Part shown: one piece after another, positions 1 through 8,749 of the stretch
How the letters are laid out: each line of letters begins with the position of its first letter
Numbering within the stretch: the stretch's first letter is position 1
NCBI RefSeq assembly: GCF_028372415.1
Contig: NC_092876.1
Location: 59,420,385-59,484,384 of the forward strand
DNA length: 64,000 bases
Source of the DNA: Notamacropus eugenii
Lineage: Eukaryota; Chordata; Mammalia; Diprotodontia; Macropodidae
Reading direction: 5' to 3'
Made by a program: the position numbers and the translations under genes
The notes under the pieces: generated by a model
The model's input: the letters and a program-made list of their open reading frames with translations, nothing else
The model's database searches: none
Told to the model about the DNA's origin: nothing

Positions 1-175
1 GTGGGCATCAGGGCTGACATTTGGACCCAGCCCTGACTCTAAATCCAGTGCTTTTTCCACTATTCCATGTTGCCAGTGAAGGAACCCCTTATTCCCAGCT
101 GGAGGGGGCCATCTCTATTGGATTTGACCCTCCTGACAGCAGGGCTTCATCTATGGATTCTGGCTTCAATTACAG
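1..175 (+). other. NBL1: NBL1 upstream intron or 5' UTR
   Basis: Sequence just left of the first NBL1 coding exon. It ends in CAATTACAG, a plausible splice acceptor, so the coding exon probably starts at 176. It is open in the NBL1 frame, but nothing upstream resembles DAN protein, so it is read as intron or untranslated leader. Confidence 0.5.
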
Positions 176-364
176 GGCTCTGGTGGTGTTGGACATGATG
201 CTGTGGGTCCTGGTGGGTGCCCTCCTCCCTGTGGTGCTGTTGGCTGCCCCCCCTCCAATCAACAAGCTGGCACTATTCCCAGACAAGAGTGCCTGGTGTG
301 AGGCTAAGAACATCACCCAGATTGTTGGGCACAGTGGCTGTAAATCAAAATCCATCCAAAACAG
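176..364 (+). CDS. NBL1: NBL1 first coding exon
   Basis: Coding starts at ATG 195; bases 176-194 would be 5' UTR if the acceptor ending at 175 is used. The exon encodes the signal peptide and the first cysteines and ends in AACAG before GTATGAG, splitting the Arg57 codon. Confidence 0.9.
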
Positions 365-2099
365 GTATGAGCTGGAGTGAGGGGAGAGGGAGCATCAGGA
401 GAGATGGGAGGAGGTGGGAGTGGTGAGGAGGGAATTGAGGGAAGGAAAACAATCGAGGAGAGGATACTTGCGGAGGGAAGAAGGTCTGGGAGGTGGGAAG
501 GTTAGGATTCTCCTTGACTTATGTAGAGGCTGAGTATCGAGCTAGGGACTGGCACAGCCTGGTTCCTTGCCTGACCACACCTCTTTGCCTCCCATGACTC
601 TCCCTGGATATTAGGTTGTGGCTCTGAGAGAAGCTGGGTGATGAGCCGTGACTGAGTTTGCTCGCCTCCCCTCTGCCATGCCCTTCCTCCTTCCGACCCT
701 ACCCTGTGTTTCCCTGTAGGGCCTGCCTGGGACAGTGTTTCAGCTACAGCGTCCCCAACACCTTTCCCCAGTCTACAGAGTCTCTGGTACACTGTGACTC
801 CTGTATGCCCTCTCAGTCCATGTGGGAAATTGTGAGTATGGTGCCTGGGGACTCATCCTTCCCCAAACCCTCTGCTCTCTCAGAGCACAGATGGGGAGAC
901 TTCCCTCTTGACAAACTCCAGCTGTCTCCGTCACCACTCTCCCATCTCCTCCATCTCTCTTCTGTCTCTTTCCCCTTGTTACTTTTGTCTTCCCTTTGTC
1001 TCACCCTCCATCAGCTTTATCTTTCTTCTTTTCTTTCTCCTTTCAAAAATTGTCTCTTACCATCCATTGTCTTCACTTTCCTTCTGTTTCCTCCAGTTTA
1101 TCACCTCCTTCTCCCGTCTCCATTTCTCCTGGTTTTTTGTCTCTTCTGTCTCCTCCCCACTTCCTTTATGTTCTGTTGTCTCCAACTCTCTTATTTCTCG
1201 TCTTTTCCAGTTCACCTCCACTTCCTGTTCCCTCTATCCGCTGACACCGCTGTTGTCTCTGTCTCTGTTTTTCCTGACTTGTTACCTCTGTCTCCCCTGT
1301 GTTTCTAACATTCATCATCTTTTTTTCCTGTTTTCTTAGAGGGAGCGAGGTGGTGCAATGGATAATGCCCGACTTGGGGTCAGAAAGACCTGGGTTCAAA
1401 TCCTGCCTCAGATACTTACTATCTGTGTAATCCTGGACAAGTTGCTCAAACCCTCTCAGCCTGTCTCCTCATTTGATAATGGTGATAATAATGATAATAG
1501 CCCCACCTTATAGTTGTGCTGAGAGAGGACCAAATGAGATAACATATAGAATGTGCTCTCTTCCTTGTGTCTTCATTCTCACCTCCATCTCCCCTCTTCC
1601 CCCACCCCCCCCATCCTCCATCGTCTCTGTTACCTCTGAGTTCCTCGTGTCTATGTCCTCTGTTCTCCCTCCTCTTGCCATGATGCATCTGATCTCAGTC
1701 CTGTTACCCATCTACCTTCCCAGTCCTCCTTAGAGGGCTTGTAAGCCCAGGGAAGGACTCAGCGTGATTCTGGAGGTGAGGGCGGTGATCTTTCCCTTGA
1801 GGGTCTGGAATGTCAGTGAGCCTGTGGACTATGGGAAACATCTTCCCTCACCTCTCCCTTTCTCACAGGTGACGCTGGACTGTCCCAGTCATGATGAGAT
1901 GCCCCGAGTGGACAAGCTGGTGGAAAAAATTGTCCACTGTAGCTGCCAGGCTTGTGGCAAAGAGGCGAGTCACGAGGAAATGAGCTTTTTCACGCATGGC
2001 AGAGAGGAGCACCCTGGCTCCCACCCTGGCCGCCACTCCCTCGAGGTTGAGGAACCCCCTGGTCCCACACACCCGGTGGAGGAGGGGGCTGAAGAGTGA
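195..2099 (+). CDS. NBL1: NBL1/DAN, secreted BMP antagonist (join of 3 exons)
   Basis: Joining 195-364, 720-831 and 1869-2099 gives 170 codons plus TGA. The product is the DAN-family protein NBL1, which is known to bind BMP/GDF ligands outside the cell and block receptor binding. Residues 1-18 form a hydrophobic signal peptide ([16 protein letters not shown]) followed by [19 protein letters not shown], which is nearly invariant in NBL1. The DAN cystine-knot domain covers about residues 35-123, with ten cysteines (35, 49, 59, 63, 82, 85, 99, 118, 120, 123) and an N-glycosylation site NIT at 39. The tail (about 124-170) is acidic and proline-rich, and shorter than the human tail (about 181 aa in all) because the His-Pro repeat is absent. 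All splice sites are GT-AG and the reading frame is kept. The start is the first of two adjacent ATGs, as in human. Confidence 0.97.
720..831 (+). CDS. NBL1: NBL1 second coding exon
   Basis: Acceptor CCCTGTAG at 712-719 and donor GTGAGT at 832. Encodes [20 protein letters not shown] through MWEIV, the middle of the cystine knot, and completes the Arg57 codon of the previous exon. Confidence 0.95.
905..1337 (+). repeat. Pyrimidine-rich intron stretch
   Basis: Long C/T-rich segment in NBL1 intron 2 (CTCC, TCTT and TCTC runs). Low complexity gives several long open frames with no protein character. No gene is seen. Confidence 0.7.
1340..1557 (+). repeat. MIR-family SINE
   Basis: tRNA-like head (GGTGCAATGGATAATGCC), then GGGTTCAAATCCTGCCTCAG, the CORE part with an aged TGTGTAATCCTGGACAAG, and a tail with ATAATAATGATAATAGC. 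Sense orientation inside NBL1 intron 2. Confidence 0.8.
1869..2099 (+). CDS. NBL1: NBL1 last coding exon
   Basis: Acceptor CTTTCTCACAG ends at 1868. Encodes [20 protein letters not shown], the CSCQACGKE end of the cystine knot, and the short acidic tail ending EEGAEE, then TGA at 2097-2099. Confidence 0.96.
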   Translation: MTLDCPSHDEMPRVDKLVEKIVHCSCQACGKEASHEEMSFFTHGREEHPGSHPGRHSLEVEEPPGPTHPVEEGAEE

Positions 2100-3595
2100 T
2101 TTCCTCTGTTCTTTTCCCTCCCCTCCCCCCAAACCCTCCTCCCCTGGAACTCTGCTTCCCACCTTCCTGTGGGGGAGAGGAGAGGCTGGGCCCCAACCCC
2201 CCTCCCTGTGGCCATTGGATGGACTTGGACTGCTGCCCGGTCGTCACGACACTTATTGAGAGTAAGGGGAAGCAGGAATCCGTGCTGTATATGTTAATAT
2301 ATTCTGAGGAGACTGGGGTGGGGGTGGGAGATGGGGCTAGAGGGGGTCCTTGGGGTTCATCTTTTTTTTTTGGTTACATTGACTCAGCCCTTCAGTTACC
2401 TAGAGCCAGGGCTACAGAATTAGGAAATGAGGGTCTCTGGCTAGGAGCTGGACTGGAGGCTTTATACCCCTGGTATCAAGGCCTCAGATGGAGCTAGGAC
2501 AGGTATATAACCAAGGAACAAGATGTGTGCAGCTGCAGTAAGGATGTGTAGATGTGTGGCATGGAGGGTGGGATGGGGGTTAGGGTGCAGCAATAAATGG
2601 CACATTGATTCTGGGGCTGGGGAAGCTGGAAGTGAGAAGCTTTTCTCCTCTCACTGGAGAATCTTCCTCTTCTCCTCTAGGGATCCTCCCATGGCTCCGT
2701 AATTTGCAGGGGGGAACATCTGGGCAGGGGGGAGGCCCAATCCCCAGGTCTTACTCTTGGCTTTACTATAGATCCACCATGAAGTGAGGGAAGAGATACT
2801 TTCTCTGCCATCCGAATGGCGCAGATGAGGGGGGAAGTTTTGGGATCACCTTTCAGAAACAGTTTTCTTTCTTTTCCTCAGACACCCCAGCACCGTCTGT
2901 GATCCACCCTCTTTGGTTCTAACCCTCTCCAGCTCAGCCCATTCATTAGAGCCTAGCCTAGCCTAGGGAAGGGAGGGATGTTTTCCCCCAAGGTTAAGTG
3001 GGGCTTCCTCACCTGTCACCTTCTTTTATGAGATTGACCAGAGCTGCCCCTCTGGAAGTGGGGACCTCATCTTCAAACCTTCTAGGAGGAAAAGCCTAGA
3101 TCAGAAAAGGATCTTCTACCCCAGTGGGAGGAGCAGGGTGGATGGAGAACCATCCCAACCTCCATCTGGGGAATCTAGAAGTCTTTGAGGGGCATACTGG
3201 GTTGAGTTGGAAGTATGTTTGAACAGATACACTTTGTGGTCCCATTGGGGGAGGCATAATACCTGCCCCCAAGTCCTACTCCTGCTTCTTAACCAGCTGC
3301 ACTTTAATCCTGAGGGAGGGGGTAGAGAATGTGGGGATCTCAAGAAGGGCTGATGCTATTTCCTAAGAAAGGGGGTGGGAGCACACATGGGCTGCTGCCT
3401 GAAAAATGTGCCTGGTTCCCCCCAGACTTCCCAGAACTGCCTTTTTCCAGGGAAGTGTTGGCCTCATTCATAAAAGCACCCCCTTCTGTCCCCTCCCCAA
3501 CTCTCATGACTCATGGCTGGAACTTGTAACCAGTAGCCTGTCTTCCCTCCTTCAAGGTTTTTCCTAAATAAATCAGTTGAGTGTCCTTTTGTGAG
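2100..3595 (+). other. NBL1: NBL1 3' UTR
   Basis: Non-coding, largely free of recognisable SINEs, unlike the flanking DNA. An internal AATAAA lies at 2592-2597. A stronger candidate end is AATAAA at 3567-3572, followed within 30 bp by a GT-rich stretch (TTGGTTGGTTGTGTGGG). A 3' UTR of about 1.5 kb is inferred. Confidence 0.7.
3567..3572 (+). promoter_or_regulatory. NBL1: Probable NBL1 poly(A) signal
   Basis: Canonical AATAAA followed at about 20-40 bp by a GT-rich downstream element. Repeats begin shortly after (3655), which fits the gene ending here. Confidence 0.7.
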
Positions 3596-3654
3596 CCTTT
3601 GGTTGGTTGTGTGGGTCTGAGAATATATGTATTTTGGGGGTGATGGGAATGGTC

Positions 3655-3840
3655 AGTCAACCAGCATTTATCAAGCACCTGCCACATTCAAAGAAAGGCA
3701 AAAATAACTTGTGTTCTTAAGAGCTTCCATCCCAATGGAGGAGACCATATGCAAACAACTATTTACAAACAAGATTTAAACTGGACAGAATGGAAAGAAT
3801 GAACAAAGGGAAGGCACTTCATTAAGGCGCCCCTTTTAGA
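3655..3840 (-). repeat. Ancient repeat with L2-like edge
   Basis: Begins TCAGTCAACCAGCATTTATC, the complement of the L2 LINE 3' end, then the segment running through GAGCTTCCATCCCAATGGAG. The same family recurs at 32968, 43974, 48923 and 53738. Confidence 0.6.
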
Positions 3841-3859
3841 ATGGAGGGTAGATGTTGGG

Positions 3860-3975
3860 GACCACCTGCTGGGGCTTGTTGGTAGTGCATAGGCTTATGG
3901 TCATGGAGACCTAGATGCTTACTGGCTGTGTGACCCTGGACAAGTCACTTAATCTCGCAAACTCGGCTTCCTCAG
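3860..3975 (+). repeat. MIR fragment
   Basis: Contains CTTACTGGCTGTGTGACCCT and GGACAAGTCACTTAATCTC, the CORE region of MIR. Confidence 0.65.
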
Positions 3976-4395
3976 GCCTTTCCAGCTTGAAATCTCTGAT
4001 CCTCTACTATCCTCCTCCAGGCAAACTGGGATATTTCTAGGAGGCCGAGCCACTGGGGTTCCTTTTCTGCTGACGGAAAGGGAAAATCAGAGGGGCCCAG
4101 TGCCTTCTGTGATACTTCTGCCACATTCAGTGGCAGTGGGAATTTGAGCTTGGATGGAGTCCTATCGGATCTATTTTCTCTCAAGAAAATGTACTCAATC
4201 CCTTGGTGTCATAACGGGCTCAGACAGGGTCTAGTAATCACCATAATGATAACTTCCCATAGTGTTTGAAGGTTTATACAGGGCTTTCTTCTTGACAGGC
4301 CTCAAAGGGAGTTAATATAGATATTCTCCCCATTTTACTGGTAACAATAACAGCAATAAAAGTAAACAAATAACGGCTGGCCTGGGCATAGCACT

Positions 4396-4636
4396 TTGAG
4401 TTTTTGTTCCAGTTGAGTCGTTTCAGTTGTATATGATTCTGTGACCCCATTTGGGGTGTTCTCAGTAAAGACACTGAAGTGGTTTGCCATTTCCTTCTCC
4501 GGCTCATTTTATAGGTGAGAAAATGGAGACAAACAGGGTGAAGTGACTTGTCCAGGGTCACGCAGCTAGGAAATGTCTGAGGCTAGATTTGAACTCAGGT
4601 CCTCAAGATGTACCCACCTCTCCACCTAGCTGCCCA
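4396..4636 (-). repeat. Marsupial CORE-SINE (Mar1/WALLSI type)
   Basis: Antisense copy: GAAGTGGTTTGCCATTTCCT near the left, then AGTGACTTGTCCAGGGTCAC, and CCACCTAGCTGCCCAC at the right, which is the complement of the tRNA-like head. Confidence 0.85.
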
Positions 4637-5060
4637 CTTTAAGGTTTGCAAAATGCTCTGCAAAAATTATTTTGTCCTCACAGTAATTCTGAGAGGTAAG
4701 ATGCTATCGTTATCCTCATTTTAAAGATGAAATTGAGGCAAGCAGAGGGTAAATGACTTGACCAGGGTAAGTTATCTGAGGTTGGATTTGAACCCAGGTC
4801 TTCTTAATTCTAGGTTGATCTCTGTCAAATGAGAGGACTGAGTCACTGAGGGATGAAATGACCTCCCCCAAATCACAGAGCTAATAAATGGCTGAGCTGT
4901 GGTTCAAACTCAGGTCATGGGATCCTAGCTCTAGAGGTCAACAGGACCTCAGAAGCCATCCAGCCTAACCCCCTCATTTTACGGATGAGGCCCAAGAAAT
5001 AGTGACTTGTCCAAGGTAATACTGACTAGATTCAACCCAGGTCCTCTGACCCAAGAGTCT
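4637..5060 (-). repeat. Cluster of MIR/THER1 SINEs
   Basis: Three adjoining fragments: 4637-4815 (TTTAAGGTTTGCAAAATGCT through GGATTTGAACCCAGGTC), 4815-4920, and 4920-5060 (CCTAACCCCCTCATTTTACG). All antisense and diverged. Confidence 0.7.
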
Positions 5061-5289
5061 CTACTCTGACATCTGTGCCATGTCCTGTCATACCAACTCC
5101 AGGGCTTCTTCTACTCTGCCACATGCCTTAGGCTGCCCATGGGCATGAGAACAGATCCTGAGTGAGAACCAAACAAGATTTCATAGCTGGAAGAATCCTC
5201 TAGAGATTTTCTTCTCTAGTAGATGATGGACAGTGGTGGTCATCCCTGTTTCTCCTGCTTAGTACAGGCTCAGGAACTGAGTTGCTAAA

Positions 5290-5490
5290 CCAATCCTGTG
5301 GAAAGACAACTGCACTGGCCGTTAGATGAGTTGGGTTCAAATCTCCCCCCCCCCCCCCAGAGCCTTTTTTTAATCACATGACCTTGGGAAAATAATTTAA
5401 CTTTCTGTGCCTCTGTTTCTTCATCTATAAAATGAAAAGACTGAACCAATCAATTTTGAGGTTCCTTCCTGTACCTTATGGTCCTATGAA
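5290..5490 (+). repeat. MIR SINE with poly-C run
   Basis: Sense MIR with TTGGGTTCAAATCTCC, a run of about 16 C at 5343-5358, then ATGACCTTGGGAAAATAATT and TTCATCTATAAAATGAAAAG. Confidence 0.7.
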
Positions 5491-5534
5491 GCGGGTCTAG
5501 CCACCTAGTAGTCTTCTATTAATTATCCTCTTTA

Positions 5535-5690
5535 CCACTTCCTCCTCCAGTCAAGTTTCCTTATGTGTAAAAATGAGCTGGAGGAGGAAATGACAAACCA
5601 CTCCAGCCTCTCTGCCAAGAAAACTCCAAATAGGTCACGGAGAGTCAGACTCAGCTGAAAAATGACTGAATAGCACACTCCAGTAGGATG
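5535..5690 (+). repeat. CORE-SINE 3' part
   Basis: Sense 3' half: AAATGAGCTGGAGGAGGAAA, GACAAACCACTCCAGCC, then GAGAGTCAGACTCAGCTGAA, ending with a short tail. Confidence 0.75.
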
Positions 5691-5879
5691 TCAAGGAGGA
5701 AAGAGCCAACTGTTCCCAAGATGGAAACTTTGTGACTTTGGGAAGGCCCCCCCAAACTAAAGGCCTTAATTTTTCTACCTACAAAATGGTATTTCCCTCC
5801 TGTTCCCTATGTTGTGAATGAATGCTACCTTTCAAACCTCTGGTCATATCAGAAAAAAAATCAACAGTAGTAATTTGTT

Positions 5880-6014
5880 GTGATTTTAAGTGGAAAGAGT
5901 CTATATTTTTGGTCCCAGACAATAGGGGAAGAAGCATACCTCACTCTTCTTGGTAAAGAGGTGGGGGGTCATGGGTGTGGAATGTCACATCTACTACAAG
6001 AAGGAGTCACTTTG
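5880..6014 (+). repeat. Dispersed repeat 3' segment
   Basis: GGTCCCAGACAATAGGGG, GAAGCATACCTC and AAAGAGGTGGGGGGTC look like the 3' part of a dispersed marsupial repeat I cannot name. It runs into the left arm of the inverted repeat that starts at 6015. Confidence 0.4.
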
Positions 6015-6135
6015 TTGGTTGGGTTTTGCTAAAAATTTCCTTTGTTACAAAGAAGAGTTCTGTGTGTGTGTGTATTGGGAAATGAATCTGATGTTAAAAT
6101 ACTCAAATAGATCGTGATCTTAACAATGTGGATGT
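6015..6135 (+). repeat. Left arm of perfect 121-bp inverted repeat
   Basis: Reads TTGGTTGGGTTTTGCT at its outer edge and AACAATGTGGATGT at its inner edge. By eye it is the exact reverse complement of 6832-6952, including a (TG)6 run, with 696 bp between the arms. Confidence 0.92.
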
Positions 6136-6831
6136 GATTGATCATCCCTGTCTGATCTTGAAAACGAAGGCTATTTTTTTTCTTACTGTGGATTGGGATG
6201 GAGAAGAGGTCTGAGAATCCAAGGAGTTGTCATTACCATTGTTCCCACAAGGTGGCATCACTGCTTTGGGAGAATCTCTGCCTTAGAAGAGGTCAGGAGG
6301 GGTTAAGTATTTCTGTCACACGGGAGCTATCCCTTCCAAGGGAATGCCAATCCAACCATTGTAGTGGGGTGGGAGGCTTCAGTTTTCTAGGAATGTTTTT
6401 GGTTATTGGGAGACAATAACCTGAGTATTATATCTCTGATGCTTTGGATCATTGAGAGATGACTTCACCCTGCTGCATCTCAATTACCTCATCTCTAAAA
6501 GCCTTTTGACAGAACTGGAAGGAATAATGACCCTGGGAGCAGTTGGGACAGCCACATCCAGTGGGGGAACAGATTCACTGTCCACTAAGTTAATGCTTAT
6601 TTAGTATTCTGGCACTGCTTCAGAGGCATGGCCAGGTAGATTTGGGGGAGGGGGAGGAATGCAGGGATGATCAATCAGCTACACCGGCATCCCTCAGTGT
6701 TGATAGAAAGAGATTAAGGTCCCCAGCCCAGTCTATTGAGTGGTCTTTCTGAGGCAAACTTAGGAGGAGACATGAATAAAGGTCCCAGTCACATAGCCAT
6801 GGATGAGTGGCAACCTGCAGCATTAGAGGGG
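6136..6831. other. Spacer of inverted repeat
   Basis: 696 bp between the two arms. The only ORF (6198-6419, 73 codons) has no protein character I recognise. No SINE was identified. Confidence 0.6.
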
Positions 6832-6952
6832 ACATCCACATTGTTAAGATCACGATCTATTTGAGTATTTTAACATCAGATTCATTTCCCAATACACACA
6901 CACACAGAACTCTTCTTTGTAACAAAGGAAATTTTTAGCAAAACCCAACCAA
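6832..6952 (-). repeat. Right arm of perfect 121-bp inverted repeat
   Basis: Reverse complement of 6015-6135 without a visible mismatch, from ACATCCACATTGTTAAG to GCAAAACCCAACCAA. Identity stops abruptly on both sides. Confidence 0.92.
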
Positions 6953-7770
6953 GTTTCCAAGCCTTTTTGACTTTGAAGAAACTTCACTGGGGGAAGCCAT
7001 AGAGAGGTCTGGACAACCATGGCCTCTCCATGGAAAGGTCCATCTTCTGTAGCCAAGCTCAGCAGAAACCTTGGTACAAGTGTGCTAGGCCGTTAGAAGT
7101 CAGGATGCACTCCTCACTCACGCCACTCTTACCACATGAAGAACTTTGTCTACCTTGTACCACTTTTCTTCCCATCATCCCCTCCAACTGCTAAAAGATG
7201 GGCAACCAAGAACGGTCACAATTCCTATCATAGCTTGCTGTATCTTGCTTGAATTCATATCTGTGTTTTTATGCTGTTTAATAATGCTATTAAAGCACAT
7301 GATCTTTAAGTATGATTTGTGGCCAGGCTTTAAGTGTTCAGTTTAAGACTGAGAATGGAAGACAACTCATTGGGAGAAGAGGTTTTCTCCAATTTACATT
7401 TGGGGGCAAACCAATGAAAGAATCTGCAATTTTAGTTATAGTCTCAAGAATACTCCAGACTACTTTTTTTTTGAACCCAGAGAGAGAATTAAAAAGGAAA
7501 CAAGCCTATAAGTGGAGAGGTGAAGGGGGTTGGTACCCTTTTATCCAAGTACACCTTTGGCACTGTTGTAGCTGGCACTTACTCTGTCTTGTCATGAAAA
7601 GACTCTACACAACCTATTATATACCTATGACCCCTACCACACATGGGAAATGCTGCCTAACCAAGAGTTTTGAGCAAGAATAGTTTGAAAAGATTTTGGA
7701 AACCTCAGGAGAGAAGAGCAAGGATTGGGGGGCCATTGCAGAGATGTGGGGCTTCCAGAATTTTTCCAAC
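6953..7770. other. Intergenic DNA, nothing recognised
   Basis: No convincing gene, SINE or array. The ORFs here (up to 123 codons at 7312-7683) lack family resemblance and start context. Confidence 0.5.
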
Positions 7771-7774
7771 ATGT

Positions 7775-7975
7775 CATAGAATCTCAGAATTGGAAAGGAC
7801 TTTTCTCCCCTTCCTGTGGCACTGTGGTCCACTAGATTTGGAGTCAAGGGACAAGGGTTCGAATCCTAGCTCTTGGGCAAGTTATTTTTCTCAGCCTCTG
7901 TTTCCTTATCTGCAAAATAAGACTTAGAATGCCTTCTGAGGTACCTTTCGGCTCTAAATCTGTGTTCCTATTCTA
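7775..7975 (+). repeat. THER1/MIR SINE
   Basis: CATAGAATCTCAGAATTGG at the left (THER1-like start), then AAGGGTTCGAATCCTAGC, CTGTTTCCTTATCTGCAAAA and CCTTTCGGCTCTAAATCTG. Confidence 0.7.
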
Positions 7976-8069
7976 CCTTAGTCTGTCCTCTACTCGAGCA
8001 TGATTTCCACATCACTCCCAACATTCCCAGCAGGTAACCAGTCTGAAGATCTTCATTGACCAGGGACTT

Positions 8070-8310
8070 ACCACTTAGGTGGTGAAATAGATAGAACATC
8101 TGTCCTGGAGTCAGTAAGACTTTAGATCAAATCTGGCCTCAGACACTTATTAACTCTGTGACCCTGGGCAGATAATTTAATATCTCTTCCTCAGTTTCTT
8201 CATCTGTGGAATGGGGATAATAATGCCTACCTACCTATCTACTGGGGGGTGTTAAGAAGATAAAATGAGATAACTCATGGAGTCATCTAAATGCTAGCTA
8301 GTTTTAATTA
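8070..8310 (+). repeat. MIR SINE
   Basis: GGAGTCAGTAAGACTTTAG, TCAAATCTGGCCTCAGACAC, TGTGACCCTGGGCAGATAAT, TTTCTTCATCTGTGGAATGG. Sense copy, nearly full length. Confidence 0.8.
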
Positions 8311-8494
8311 CCTATTTAATTTTTTTATTATTATAATCTTGACAAAGAGCGACAAACATCAACATTTCTTTACAGAAAGAATATAAGGAGACAGTTATAC
8401 AATGCACTCCCGGAATCTCTTATAAAGTTGAGTTCCTCTCTTTCATGTGACCTTGGGCAGGTCACTTCACTTGGTTGGACCCGTCCAACATTTG

Positions 8495-8600
8495 GGCAGC
8501 TCTCATTGTTAGGAAGCTCTTTACCAGGAGCGTTAATCTAACTTTCTGCAATTTCCACCTATTGACCCTAGTTCTGCCCCCTGCAGCCAAGCAGAGGGAA
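8495..8600 (-). repeat. CR1/L3-like LINE fragment
   Basis: GTTAGGAAGCTCTTTACCAG, TTTCTGCAATTTCCACC and CTAGTTCTGCCCCCTG match the complement of the ancient CR1/L3 3' region seen in sense at 18215 and 47740. Confidence 0.6.
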
Positions 8601-8749
8601 CGTATCCATGACAGTCCGGCTGCTTGAAGGAACACGTACTAGACTCTTTGAAGGTCTCTTAAGATCTCTTTCTGGTCGGACAAGCTACTGCAATAGGAAA
8701 TGTTGTCCACACAACTCTCCTTCCCGCAGAGGGATGCTCCAAGCATCCC

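Noticed and set aside
658-1339. 216-codon open frame through NBL1 exon 2 and intron
   Set aside because: The frame reads into a pyrimidine-rich intron past a good splice donor at 832; NBL1 homology stops at the donor.
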